DNA of 64,000 bases. Source: JAAYJM01 sp964498585. Lineage in GTDB: Bacteria; Bacteroidota; Ignavibacteria; Kapaibacteriales; UBA2268. The stretch lies in contig CAZCHH010000004.1 in assembly GCA_964498585.1 (NCBI GenBank), forward strand, positions 35,487 through 99,486, in the 5' to 3' direction. How positions within the stretch are numbered: the first letter of the stretch is position 1; each line of letters starts with the position of its first letter. Below, one piece after another: positions 33,741 through 42,402 of this stretch. The position numbers were made by a program, and so were the translations under genes. The notes beneath the pieces were generated by a model, which worked only from the letters and a program-made list of their open reading frames with translations, was not told the origin of the DNA and searched no databases.

Positions 33741-34307
33741 ATGAAAAAAATATATATAATATCAGGCTGCAATGGAGCTGGTAAAACGACTGCTTCTATG
33801 GTTCTTTTTCCGGAAATATTGGAATGTCTTGAGTTTGTCAATGCAGACGAAATAGCAAGAGGTATTTCACCTTTTAACTTTGAGAAAGTAGCAATTACTG
33901 CTGGCAAAATAATGCTACAAAGAATAGACGAACTTCTTGACAAAGGAACTGATTTTGCTTTCGAAACAACTCTTTCTTCAAAGAATTATGTTAAAACTAT
34001 ACAAAAAGCTAAAAATTTAGGATATAGTGTTATTTTACTTTACTATTACATCAATTCACCTCAATTAGCAATAGAAAGAATAAAGCAGAGAGTAAAAGAT
34101 GGCGGACACAATATAGAAGATGATATCATTAAACGTCGTTATATTAGAAGTTTAAATAATTTATTTTCACTTTATATGAAAGAAGTTGATTTTTGGATTT
34201 TTATTGATAATTCTAATAAAGAACCAGAGATTGTATCTTCAGGTTATAATGATAAAATAGAGATTAAAAATAAAACTATTTGGAATAATATTTTGGAGAA
34301 AATATGA
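33741..34307 (+). CDS. Zeta-toxin-like P-loop kinase
   Basis: The 188-residue protein has a P-loop GCNGAGKT (9-16) and FVNADEIARGISPFNF, FAFETTLSSKNY and RIKQRVKDGGHNIEDDIIKR. These mark the zeta-toxin / polynucleotide-kinase-like family; zeta enzymes phosphorylate UDP-N-acetylglucosamine. The stop codon overlaps the ATG of a 51-residue open frame (ATGA). It follows the uracil-DNA glycosylase by 23 bp. Actual toxicity is unproven; housekeeping kinase is an alternative. Confidence 0.85.
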   Translation: MKKIYIISGCNGAGKTTASMVLFPEILECLEFVNADEIARGISPFNFEKVAITAGKIMLQRIDELLDKGTDFAFETTLSSKNYVKTIQKAKNLGYSVILLYYYINSPQLAIERIKQRVKDGGHNIEDDIIKRRYIRSLNNLFSLYMKEVDFWIFIDNSNKEPEIVSSGYNDKIEIKNKTIWNNILEKI

Positions 34308-34459
34308 AAAATATGTATGATGATATTGAAGAAAAAGTAATTAAAGGAACTAAACAAGCAATAAAAAAACTTATTGAAGAAAAAAAAATAAAGAATGAAA
34401 ATCTTATTATTTCTAAAAATGGAGATATTCTAAGTATTCCAGCAAGAAGTTTGAAATAG
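34304..34459 (+). CDS. 51-residue protein coupled to the zeta-like kinase
   Basis: ATG at 34304-34306 overlaps the TGA of the kinase (ATGA), so it is translationally coupled. The sequence starts MKNMYDDIEEKVIKGTKQAI and goes on KKLIEEKKIKNENLIISKNG, ending DILSIPARSLK. It has an N-terminal charged helix and a C-terminal strand-like DG..V/I..IPA segment. Small proteins of this kind accompany zeta-type kinases in other bacteria and could be the antitoxin or a regulatory subunit; that pairing is recollection and inference. Short repeats (AATCATTAATCACT) follow at 34460-34500. Confidence 0.65.
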   Translation: MKNMYDDIEEKVIKGTKQAIKKLIEEKKIKNENLIISKNGDILSIPARSLK

Positions 34460-34505
34460 TGATTATCACTAATCATTAATCACTAATCATTAATCACTAA
34501 AAAAG

Positions 34506-35126
34506 ATGCTCAAAACAAAAAACATAGCAAGAAAACAAAAAATACATAAAAGTTCAAGTAAACATACTTTTCTTCAAAGTATATTGAAAATGAAGAACCT
34601 GAATGTGGACGACTCTCTTGTGTTTATACCTGCAAGTATAGATGATTATTATAAATTGGAAGAAGTGAAAGCAGATTATTATAAAGGAAATATAGTTATG
34701 AGTCCAGCATCAATCAAACACGAAGAGTTAATAGCAGATTTTATCTATTCATTAAAAAGCTATTTGAAACAAAATTTAATTGGACGAGTTTTTAGTTCAA
34801 AATTAATTTTAAAAATTGGTGGCTATCGTTTTGAACCAGATATAACTTTTATTAAAAAAGATAATACTGGAAAATTTACTGAAAATGAGTTTATTGGAAC
34901 ACCTGATTTAGTTATTGAAATTCTTTCTAAATCAACAAAGCAATATGATTTAATAAACAAAAGGCAGGTTTATAAGGAATATAAGGTTCCGGAAATTTGG
35001 TTTGTTGATTATCTTGAAAATAAAATTATTATTGATTACTTTACAGAAAATGAATATATTACAAAAGAATTTGATTTAAATGAAAAAATAGAAAGTAAGG
35101 TTTTGGAAGGAATAGAGTTGAAGTAA
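34506..35126 (+). CDS. Uma2-family (DUF820) endonuclease-like protein
   Basis: The 206-residue protein has the Uma2 fold, a PD-(D/E)xK-type nuclease relative. The core is seen in IKHEELIADFIYSLKSYL, GYRFEPDITFIKKDN and PDLVIEILSKSTKQYDLINK, with YKEYKVPEIWFVDYLENKII at the end. The active-site pieces are EPD and E-I-L-S. The first 35 residues are basic. Function is unknown for the family; repair and mobile-element roles have been suggested. It could have a start further in (MKNLNVDDSLVFIPA). Confidence 0.85.
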   Translation: MLKTKNIARKQKIHKSSSKHTFLQSILKMKNLNVDDSLVFIPASIDDYYKLEEVKADYYKGNIVMSPASIKHEELIADFIYSLKSYLKQNLIGRVFSSKLILKIGGYRFEPDITFIKKDNTGKFTENEFIGTPDLVIEILSKSTKQYDLINKRQVYKEYKVPEIWFVDYLENKIIIDYFTENEYITKEFDLNEKIESKVLEGIELK

Positions 35127-35310
35127 TAGGTGATTGGGGAATAGGTACTGGGAATCGGGAATCAGGAATCGGGAATCAGGAATTAGGAATTGGGAACTAA
35201 TGACTGGGGATTGGAGACTGCTGATTGTGAAAAACCGACTACCGACTACTGACAACCGAGAACTATAAACTATAAACCATAAACAATTAACAATTAATAA
35301 TTAAAAACGA
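35127..35310. repeat. Low-complexity 'phrase' repeats upstream of ddl
   Basis: A run of heptamer-like words (GGAATCGG, GGAATCA, GGAATTAGG; 35150-35199), then ACCGACTACCGACTACTGAC (35234-35253), CTATAAACTATAAACCATAA (35262) and AACAATTAACAATTAATAAT (35283). The classes abut one another. Similar words occur at 1788, 4861, 11747 and 34460. No gene or known regulatory site fits. The ddl start at 35311 has no obvious ribosome-binding site. Confidence 0.75.
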
Positions 35311-36324
35311 ATGAACATAGCAGTATTATTTGGAGGCATTTCAACGGAAAGAAATGTCTCAATAGCAGGCGGACGAGCCGTAGTAGAAGCATTACGCAGT
35401 AAAGGACATAATGTAATTCCTGTTGACCCGGCACTTGGTGCTGATTGGAAAAATTCAGAAGAAGTACTTAATGGTGGAAACGGAGTTCCATCTTTAGACG
35501 AACTTTCAAAAATGTGTTCAAGAAATATAATTGATTGTATTAACTCAGATGCATTTGATAATGTTGATGTTGCTTTTATTGTATTGCACGGGAAATGGGG
35601 AGAAGACGGCAGAGTGCAATCTCTTTTAGAATTGCGTGGAATTCCCTATACAGGCAGCAAAGTTAAAGGCAGTGCTATAGCAATTGATAAAAATTCATCA
35701 AAAATGATTTTTTTGGCTGCAAACATTCCAACTCCTCCATGGTATGTTGTGCGAAAGAAAGACTACGAAAATTACGAACTTTTTGAAGAAATTAGAGGAG
35801 AACTTGGTAATCATCTTGTAATTAAGCCAAACGACCAGGGTTCTACAATTGGAATAACAATAGTGGAGTCTGGCAATTTAGATGAAATTCACGATGGTAT
35901 TTTGGCTGCATCTGAATATTCAGATTTGGTGCTTATAGAGAAATTTATCGAAGGTCAGGAAATTACGGTAGGCATTATTGGTGAAGATGCACTGCCGGTA
36001 ATTGAAATAGTTCCTGAAGATGGTTACTATGATTATGAACACAAATATACAAAGGGCAAAACGAGATACGATTGTCCGGCTGATATTAGTGAGGATATAG
36101 CAGAATTTACTCAAAGTATGGCTCATACTGCCTATATGGCATTGGGCTGTTCTGGTTTTGCTCGCGCTGATTTCCGTTTAGATGAAGACGGGCAGCCATT
36201 TCTTCTTGAAATGAATACTATTCCAGGTTTCACAGCAACAAGTTTAGTTCCTATGGCAGCAAAGGAAGTTGAAATTGAATTTCCAGAGCTATGCGAAAGA
36301 ATAATTGAAATTGCTTTAGAATAA
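35311..36324 (+). CDS. ddl: D-alanine--D-alanine ligase
   Basis: The 337-residue ATP-grasp enzyme makes the D-Ala-D-Ala end of peptidoglycan precursor. N-terminal VLFGGISTERNVSIAGGRAV matches Ddl (usually GGxSxE), followed by FIVLHGKWGEDGRVQSLLEL and GIPYTGSKVKGSAIAIDKN. The ATP and Mg sites are seen in VIKPNDQGSTIGITIV and FLLEMNTIPGFTATSLVPMA (family NTxPGMT). Length is typical. It is 13 bp upstream of purD on the same strand. Confidence 0.95.
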   Translation: MNIAVLFGGISTERNVSIAGGRAVVEALRSKGHNVIPVDPALGADWKNSEEVLNGGNGVPSLDELSKMCSRNIIDCINSDAFDNVDVAFIVLHGKWGEDGRVQSLLELRGIPYTGSKVKGSAIAIDKNSSKMIFLAANIPTPPWYVVRKKDYENYELFEEIRGELGNHLVIKPNDQGSTIGITIVESGNLDEIHDGILAASEYSDLVLIEKFIEGQEITVGIIGEDALPVIEIVPEDGYYDYEHKYTKGKTRYDCPADISEDIAEFTQSMAHTAYMALGCSGFARADFRLDEDGQPFLLEMNTIPGFTATSLVPMAAKEVEIEFPELCERIIEIALE

Positions 36325-36337
36325 TAACAGGTGAAAA

Positions 36338-37606
36338 ATGAAAATTCTTCTTATCGGAAATGGTGGACGTGAACATTGTTTAGCCGAAAAGCTTGCTAAA
36401 TCAGCGTCCACAGAAAAGTTATTTTGCCTACCGGGCAATCCGGGGATTTTTGATTATGCTGAACCAGTCGGTTTAAGAATGAATGATTATAAAGGAATAT
36501 CAAAATTTTGTGTCGAAAACAGTATTGATTTGGTCGTTGTTGGTCCTGAATCACCGCTTGCTGATGGTATTACTGATATTCTAGCAGAAAATAATATAAA
36601 ATGCTTTGGTCCTACAAAATCAGCAGCTCAACTTGAATGTTCCAAGCTTTTTGCAAAGAAGTTTATGCATAAATACAATATTCCAACAGCAAAGTTTCAT
36701 AAGTTCAGCAGTGAAAACAAAGACCAGGCAATGGATTATATTGAAAAACACAGCTATCCTATGGTTATAAAAGCTGATGGACTTGCAGCAGGAAAAGGTG
36801 TAATCGTTGCTAAATCTCCTTATGAAGCAAAGGCGGCTGTAATTGATATGTTCAAAGGCAAATTTAATGAAGCCGGAAAAATAATTGTCATAGAGGAATT
36901 TTTAGAAGGCGAAGAAGCTTCTATTCTTGCTATTTCTGATGGAAATGATTACTTCCTGCTTCCACATTCTCAAGACCACAAGAGAATATATGATAATAAT
37001 GAAGGTCCTAATACAGGCGGTATGGGAGCTTATTCTCCAACAAAAGTTATTAATAATGAAATTCTCAATAAAATAGAAGAACAGGTAATCAAGCCGACTT
37101 TAGAGGGTTTGAAGGAAGATAAAACGCCATTTATTGGCTGTTTATATGCTGGAATGATGATTAAAGATGGAAATGTGAGCGTTGTTGAATTTAATGTAAG
37201 ATTTGGCGACCCGGAAACACAGGCGGTCTTGGCATTAGTGGAAGGAGATTTTGCTAAATTATTGTATTCAGCCGTTTCTGGAAAATTAGATAAAAATGCA
37301 GTTAAAATAAAAAATGATTTATTTAGCTGTTGCGTAGTACTTGCCTCAAAAGGTTATCCTATGAGTTTTGAAAAAGGTTTTGAAATAAAAGGACTTGAAG
37401 ATGTTGATAAAAAAATTGCTTCTATTTATCAGGCAGGAACAAGTTTAGAGAATGGGAAATTATTAACAGATGGCGGTAGAGTTTTAAGTGTCGTAACTAT
37501 CGATAATTCATTGGAAAAAGCAAGAAATAAGAATTATGATGCAGTAGAAAAAATAAATTATAAAAACAAGTATTTTCGTAAAGATATATCATTAAAAGGT
37601 TTATGA
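36338..37606 (+). CDS. purD: Phosphoribosylamine--glycine ligase
   Basis: The 422-residue ATP-grasp enzyme makes GAR in purine synthesis. N-terminal ILLIGNGGREHCLAEKLA, then DLVVVGPESPLADGI and KFMHKYNIPTAKFHKF follow. The ATP-grasp core is MVIKADGLAAGKGVIVA and VVEFNVRFGDPETQAVL. Length is usual. It has an ATAACAGGTG leader and lies just after ddl; the intergenic gap to the ribosomal supercluster is 130 bp. Confidence 0.96.
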   Translation: MKILLIGNGGREHCLAEKLAKSASTEKLFCLPGNPGIFDYAEPVGLRMNDYKGISKFCVENSIDLVVVGPESPLADGITDILAENNIKCFGPTKSAAQLECSKLFAKKFMHKYNIPTAKFHKFSSENKDQAMDYIEKHSYPMVIKADGLAAGKGVIVAKSPYEAKAAVIDMFKGKFNEAGKIIVIEEFLEGEEASILAISDGNDYFLLPHSQDHKRIYDNNEGPNTGGMGAYSPTKVINNEILNKIEEQVIKPTLEGLKEDKTPFIGCLYAGMMIKDGNVSVVEFNVRFGDPETQAVLALVEGDFAKLLYSAVSGKLDKNAVKIKNDLFSCCVVLASKGYPMSFEKGFEIKGLEDVDKKIASIYQAGTSLENGKLLTDGGRVLSVVTIDNSLEKARNKNYDAVEKINYKNKYFRKDISLKGL

Positions 37607-37657
37607 AATAAGAGAAAAAATTTTTTAAAATAAATATCAAATATTTATAAATTTTAT

Positions 37658-37688
37658 TTTGCTATTTGGGAAATATTTCATAATTTCG
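37658..37688 (+). promoter_or_regulatory. Promoter of the ribosomal supercluster
   Basis: TTTG at 37658-37661, 19 bp, and TAATTTCG at 37681-37688 match the Bacteroidota -33/-7 promoter with one mismatch. The first gene, rpsL, starts about 50 nt downstream. Confidence 0.7.
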
Positions 37689-37737
37689 CAAGCTATTGAT
37701 ATTGAAAAATTGAAAATTTTTATAATTGGAGAAAAAA

Positions 37738-38139
37738 GTGCCAACTATAAGTCAGTTAGTAAGAAAACCGAGAAAAAAAGTAAAGTATAAGAGTAAGTCG
37801 CCAGCATTGAAATCCTGTCCTCAAAGGAGAGGAGTCTGCACAAGAGTATATACGACTACGCCAAAGAAACCGAATTCAGCATTAAGGAAAGTGGCTCGTG
37901 TTAGGTTATCATCTGGCTTAGAAGTTACTTCTTATATACCTGGAGAAGGTCATAATTTACAGGAGCACTCTTTAGTGTTTATCCGTGGCGGCAGGGTTAA
38001 GGATTTACCCGGTGTCCGTTATCACGTCATCAGAGGAACAGCCGATACTCAAGGTGTTGAAAAACGCAATCAAGGCAGAAGCAAATATGGCACAAAGAAA
38101 CCTAAAAAAGGTGCTGCTAAACCTGCTGCTAAAAAATAA
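37738..38139 (+). CDS. rpsL: 30S ribosomal protein S12
   Basis: The 133-residue decoding-site protein starts with MPTISQLVRKPRKKVKYK, so the GTG at 37738-37740 is chosen: it follows GGAGAAAAAA and gives the standard N-terminus, whereas the TTG 12 nt earlier only adds four residues. TTPKKPNSALRKVARVRL and GGRVKDLPGVRYHVIRGT are the streptomycin-related loops; the Lys in PKKPNS is wild-type. The C-terminus is an alanine/lysine tail. First gene of the supercluster. Confidence 0.97.
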   Translation: MPTISQLVRKPRKKVKYKSKSPALKSCPQRRGVCTRVYTTTPKKPNSALRKVARVRLSSGLEVTSYIPGEGHNLQEHSLVFIRGGRVKDLPGVRYHVIRGTADTQGVEKRNQGRSKYGTKKPKKGAAKPAAKK

Positions 38140-38162
38140 TTTATAATTATTAGTGAATTGAT

Positions 38163-38630
38163 ATGAGAAAAAGAAGAGCAGAAAAAAAAAGACTTATGCC
38201 AGACCCAAGGTACAATGATATTGTAGTATCAAAGCTGGTAAATAGTATTATGATACAAGGCAAAAAGACAACTGCATTATCAATTGTTTATGATGCATTT
38301 GATATTATGGAACAGCGTGCCAAAAAAGATGCCTTAGAAATCTTTAAGCAAGCATTAACAAATGTATCCCCTCTGACTGAAGTTCGTTCACGTAGAGTTG
38401 GTGGTGCTACATACCAGGTTCCAGTCGAAGTCCGTGAAGAAAGAAGAATTGCATTAGCTCTTCGTTGGATTAAGCAGTATGCTACATCACGTAGAGATAA
38501 ATCAATGGCTTTAAAATTAGCCGCTGAACTTATGGCTGCTTCTAAAGGCGAAGGTTCCGCTGTTAAAAAACGTGAAGATACTCATAGAATGGCTGAAGCT
38601 AATAAAGCTTTTGCCCACTTTAAATGGTAA
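38163..38630 (+). CDS. rpsG: 30S ribosomal protein S7
   Basis: The 155-residue 16S rRNA 3'-domain binder has MRKRRAEKKRLMPDPRYNDI, EVRSRRVGGATYQVPVEVRE and EANKAFAHFKW at the end. Standard length. It follows rpsL by 23 bp in the str-type order and precedes fusA. Confidence 0.97.
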   Translation: MRKRRAEKKRLMPDPRYNDIVVSKLVNSIMIQGKKTTALSIVYDAFDIMEQRAKKDALEIFKQALTNVSPLTEVRSRRVGGATYQVPVEVREERRIALALRWIKQYATSRRDKSMALKLAAELMAASKGEGSAVKKREDTHRMAEANKAFAHFKW

Positions 38631-38673
38631 ATAAATATTTTCGTTCTTTGTAAATTAAATTTTATTATAAGTT

Positions 38674-40722
38674 ATGTCCCGCACCTATCCAATATCAAAC
38701 CTAAGAAATATTGGGATTATGGCACACATTGATGCCGGTAAAACTACTACTACTGAGCGTATGCTCTTCTATGCGGGATATCTCCATAAATTAGGTGCCG
38801 TAGATGATGGAACTGCTTTTATGGATTTTATGGAGCAGGAAAAAGAAAGAGGCATCACCATTATGGCTGCTGCAACTACTTGCTTCTGGAAAGATTATCA
38901 AATCAATATTGTTGATACTCCCGGGCATGTGGACTTTACTGCTGAAGTTCAGCGTTCATTAAGAGTACTTGATGGGGCTATTGCGATTTTCTGTGCTGTT
39001 GGAGGTGTGCAACCTCAATCTGAAACAGTATGGCATCAGGCAGATATGTATAGCGTCCCTAGAATTGCGTTTGTCAATAAAATGGATAGAATCGGTGCTG
39101 ATTTCCAAAGGGTGCTTTCTATGATGAAAGACCGACTTGGAGCCAAACCAGTTGCAATTCAAATTCCTATGGGTGCCGAAAGTGAATTCGCTGGAGTTAT
39201 TGACCTCGTTGAAATGAAAGCATTATATTTTGATGAAGATACAAACGGGTATAATGTTATTTATGAGGATATTCCTACAATTCATTTAGAAAAAGCAAAA
39301 GAATATAGAGCAATCCTTATAGAATATGTTGCTGAACTTAATGACGATTTGCTTTCTAAATATTTAGATGGCGTTGAGCTAACAAACGAAGAAATAAAAA
39401 AAGAGTTAAGAAGTGCAGTATTGAACTTAAAATTAACTCCGGTGCTTTGTGGCTCATCATTAAAAAATGCCGGTGTTCAACCTCTTATTGATGCAGTTAT
39501 AGATTATCTTCCAGCTCCTTATGACATAAAAGAATATAAGGGATTTCTTCCAAATGATTTTGAAAAAGGAATTATAAGAAAACCAAATGATGAAGAACCA
39601 TTTTCAGCATTGGCTTTTAAAATCACCTGCGACCCACACGTGAAAAAATTGACTTATCTGAGAATATATTCTGGCTCAATTAAAGTAGGTGAGATGATTT
39701 ACAATCCTCTGCTTGACAAAAAAGAAAGAGTTCAAAAAATTCTTAGAATGTATGCTAATAAAAAAGAAGAAATTCAGGAAGTCTTTTCCGGTGAAATTGT
39801 AACTCTTCCAGACTTGAAAATTACCCGAACCGGGGATACTCTTTGCGATTCTAAGCATCCGATTGTTTACGAAAAAATTTCTTTTACAGACCCGGTAATT
39901 AATCAATCGATAGAAGCAAAAACAATTGCAGATAGAGATAAAATGCTTGAAGCACTCGCAAGATTAAGCGATGAAGACCCAACATTTCAATTTAAAAATG
40001 ATGAAGAAAGCGGACAGGTGATTATTAGTGGAGTTGGTGAATTGCATCTTGATATAATAGTTGACAGATTAAAAAGAGAATTTCATATTGAAGCAAAAGT
40101 AGGAAATCCACAGGTAGCATACAGAGAGACAATTTCTCAAAGAATAATTCAAGAAGGAAAATTTGACAGAATAGTTTCTGGCAAAAGAGCATTCGGACAA
40201 GTAAAATTAGAGCTTAGTCCGGGAGAGAGAGGTAGCGGTATTTGTATAGAGAGTGAAATAAAAGATAAAAATGTAAGTGATACTTTTATTTACGAACTCA
40301 AGAAAGTAGCATCAGAATCGCTTCAAGTAGGTTTGTCCGGTTATCCGGCAACAGATATTAAAGCAGTATTAAAAGCAATTGAAATAGAAGATGATAATTT
40401 TAATGAATTAGCATACAAAATGGCAACATCAATTGCAATTAAAGAAGGTTTAAAAAATGCTGATACAATTCTACTTGAGCCGATTTTTGATGTAGAAATT
40501 ACCTCTACAGAAGAGTATATTGGAGAAATTATTGCAGACCTTGGCTCTCGTCATGGCAGAGTAGAACTGATTTCCCAACAAGGTATTCTTCAGGAAATCA
40601 AGGCGATGGTTCCACTTTCAGAAATGTTTGGATACGTAACAAGTTTAAGGTCATTAACACAAGGTCGCGCATCTTATTCGATGACTTTTTCTCATTATGA
40701 ACCGACTTATAATAAAAATTAA
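38674..40722 (+). CDS. fusA: Elongation factor G
   Basis: The 682-residue translocase drives tRNA/mRNA movement on the ribosome. G1 is AHIDAGKTT, switch II is DTPGHVDFT, G4 is NKMD, and domains II-V follow with the end PLSEMFGYVTSLRSLTQGRA. Around switch I it reads DGTAFMDFMEQEKERGITIM where the common form has DGAATMDWMEQEKERGITI(T/Q), so it differs somewhat from the classical EF-G1. Position between rpsG and tuf supports the canonical role. It is slightly shorter than most EF-G. Confidence 0.95.
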   Translation: MSRTYPISNLRNIGIMAHIDAGKTTTTERMLFYAGYLHKLGAVDDGTAFMDFMEQEKERGITIMAAATTCFWKDYQINIVDTPGHVDFTAEVQRSLRVLDGAIAIFCAVGGVQPQSETVWHQADMYSVPRIAFVNKMDRIGADFQRVLSMMKDRLGAKPVAIQIPMGAESEFAGVIDLVEMKALYFDEDTNGYNVIYEDIPTIHLEKAKEYRAILIEYVAELNDDLLSKYLDGVELTNEEIKKELRSAVLNLKLTPVLCGSSLKNAGVQPLIDAVIDYLPAPYDIKEYKGFLPNDFEKGIIRKPNDEEPFSALAFKITCDPHVKKLTYLRIYSGSIKVGEMIYNPLLDKKERVQKILRMYANKKEEIQEVFSGEIVTLPDLKITRTGDTLCDSKHPIVYEKISFTDPVINQSIEAKTIADRDKMLEALARLSDEDPTFQFKNDEESGQVIISGVGELHLDIIVDRLKREFHIEAKVGNPQVAYRETISQRIIQEGKFDRIVSGKRAFGQVKLELSPGERGSGICIESEIKDKNVSDTFIYELKKVASESLQVGLSGYPATDIKAVLKAIEIEDDNFNELAYKMATSIAIKEGLKNADTILLEPIFDVEITSTEEYIGEIIADLGSRHGRVELISQQGILQEIKAMVPLSEMFGYVTSLRSLTQGRASYSMTFSHYEPTYNKN

Positions 40723-40729
40723 AAATATT

Positions 40730-40762
40730 TTTGAAAAAATAAAAAAGAAATTCGTAAATTTG
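40730..40762 (+). promoter_or_regulatory. Possible internal promoter ahead of tuf
   Basis: TTTG at 40730-40733 and TAAATTTG at 40755-40762 (exact TAnnTTTG) are separated by 21 bp, two longer than the usual 19. The 120-bp fusA-tuf spacer would then hold a promoter that boosts tuf and downstream genes. Confidence 0.5.
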
Positions 40763-40842
40763 AATCTTTGCAAATTGCGAAAAATGAAAAATTGAAAAAA
40801 TAAAAATTATATTTTAAAATAAAAATAATTAAGGAGTTTAAA

Positions 40843-42054
40843 ATGGCAAAGGAAAAATTTGACCGCTCTAAGGAACACGTGAACATAGGAACTATTGGGC
40901 ACGTAGACCATGGCAAGACTACTTTAACAGCAGCTATAACAATGGCATTATCCAAAAGAGGAACAAACACACAGGTAAGAACATTTGATTCAATTGATAA
41001 TGCTCCCGAAGAGAGAGCACGTGGAATCACGATTGCTACTGCTCACGTTGAATATGAAACTGCTACCAGACATTATGCTCACGTAGATTGCCCCGGTCAC
41101 GCCGACTATATCAAAAATATGATTACTGGCGCTGCCCAAATGGACGGTGCTATATTAGTTTGCGCTGCCACAGACGGACCTATGCCTCAAACTCGCGAAC
41201 ATATCTTATTAGCTCGTCAAGTTGGTGTGCCACGTATCGTTGTTTTTATGAATAAAGTTGATATTGCAGACCCAGAATTATTAGAGCTTGTTGAAATGGA
41301 ATTAAGAGATTTATTATCTTCTTATGAATTCCCCGGCGATGATATTCCAATTATTAAAGGTTCAGCTCTTCATGCGTTAGATGCTGGAACAGACCCAAGC
41401 ACAACAGCAGACGACCCAAGACTTCAATGTGTTTTTGAATTAATGGATGCAGTAGATAGCTACGTTCCACTTCCACAACGCGATATTGACAAACCATTCT
41501 TAATGCCAGTTGAAGACGTATTCTCAATTACTGGTCGTGGTACTGTCGGTACTGGTAGAGTTGAACGCGGTATAATTCACGTAAACGAAGAAGTTGAATT
41601 GGTAGGTTTTGGCTTACACAAGAAAACAACCTGTACAGGCGTTGAAATGTTCCGTAAACTTCTTGATGAAGGTAGAGCAGGCGATAACGTTGGTTTACTT
41701 CTTCGCGGTGTAGATAAAAATGAAATTGAACGCGGTATGGTTATAGCTAAACCCGGTTCAATTACTCCTCACCATAAATTTAATGCACAGGTATTATTCC
41801 TTAAAAAAGAAGAAGGTGGACGTCATACTCCATTATTCAGTGGATATCGCCCACAATTTTATTTAAGAACAACTGATGTAACAGGTGTAATGACACTTCC
41901 AGGTGGAGTTGAAATGGTTATGCCCGGTGATAATCTTGATAATTTAGTTATTGAACTTATTACACCAGTCGCTATGGAAGAAGGATTAAGATTTGCTATC
42001 CGCGAAGGTGGAAGAACTGTAGGCGCAGGCGTTGTTACAAAGATTATCGAATAA
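40843..42054 (+). CDS. tuf: Elongation factor Tu
   Basis: The 403-residue GTPase brings aminoacyl-tRNA to the ribosome. G1 is GHVDHGKT, switch II is DCPGHADYIKNMITGAAQMD, and NKVD the G4; domain 2 has TGRGTVGTGRVERG. A short insertion (TDPSTTADDPRL) lies in the linker to domain 2 (about 180-190), slightly longer than usual. The start is ATG 40843 after AAGGAGTTTAAA, a strong Shine-Dalgarno. It lies between fusA and rpsJ in one unit. Confidence 0.98.
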   Translation: MAKEKFDRSKEHVNIGTIGHVDHGKTTLTAAITMALSKRGTNTQVRTFDSIDNAPEERARGITIATAHVEYETATRHYAHVDCPGHADYIKNMITGAAQMDGAILVCAATDGPMPQTREHILLARQVGVPRIVVFMNKVDIADPELLELVEMELRDLLSSYEFPGDDIPIIKGSALHALDAGTDPSTTADDPRLQCVFELMDAVDSYVPLPQRDIDKPFLMPVEDVFSITGRGTVGTGRVERGIIHVNEEVELVGFGLHKKTTCTGVEMFRKLLDEGRAGDNVGLLLRGVDKNEIERGMVIAKPGSITPHHKFNAQVLFLKKEEGGRHTPLFSGYRPQFYLRTTDVTGVMTLPGGVEMVMPGDNLDNLVIELITPVAMEEGLRFAIREGGRTVGAGVVTKIIE

Positions 42055-42085
42055 TCAATAGTTTTATTAGAAAAACGGAGTAAAA

Positions 42086-42394
42086 GTGGCAACACAAAAA
42101 ATAAGAATAAAACTAAAATCTTTCGACCATAGTTTAATAGATAAATCAGCCGAGAGAATAGTAAGAACTGTAAAGCAGACAGGTGCAGTAGTTTCTGGAC
42201 CAATTCCATTACCAACACGTAGAAGTGTTTATACTGTTCTTCGCTCTCCACACGTTGATAAAAAATCACGAGAGCAATTTGAATCACGTATTCACAAAAG
42301 ATTAATTGATATATTTAGTTCTACCCAAAAAACAATTGACGCATTAATGCGTTTGGAATTACCTTCTGGGGTTGATGTAGAAGTCAAAGGATAA
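42086..42394 (+). CDS. rpsJ: 30S ribosomal protein S10
   Basis: The 102-residue protein begins at GTG 42086 (MATQKIRIKLKSFDHSLIDK), preceded by ACGGAGTAAAA. The GPIPLPTRRSVYTVLRSPHV segment is diagnostic. It is 31 bp after tuf and starts the S10-type gene order. S10 also acts in antitermination (NusE). Confidence 0.98.
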   Translation: MATQKIRIKLKSFDHSLIDKSAERIVRTVKQTGAVVSGPIPLPTRRSVYTVLRSPHVDKKSREQFESRIHKRLIDIFSSTQKTIDALMRLELPSGVDVEVKG

Positions 42395-42402
42395 ATTATA
42401 AA

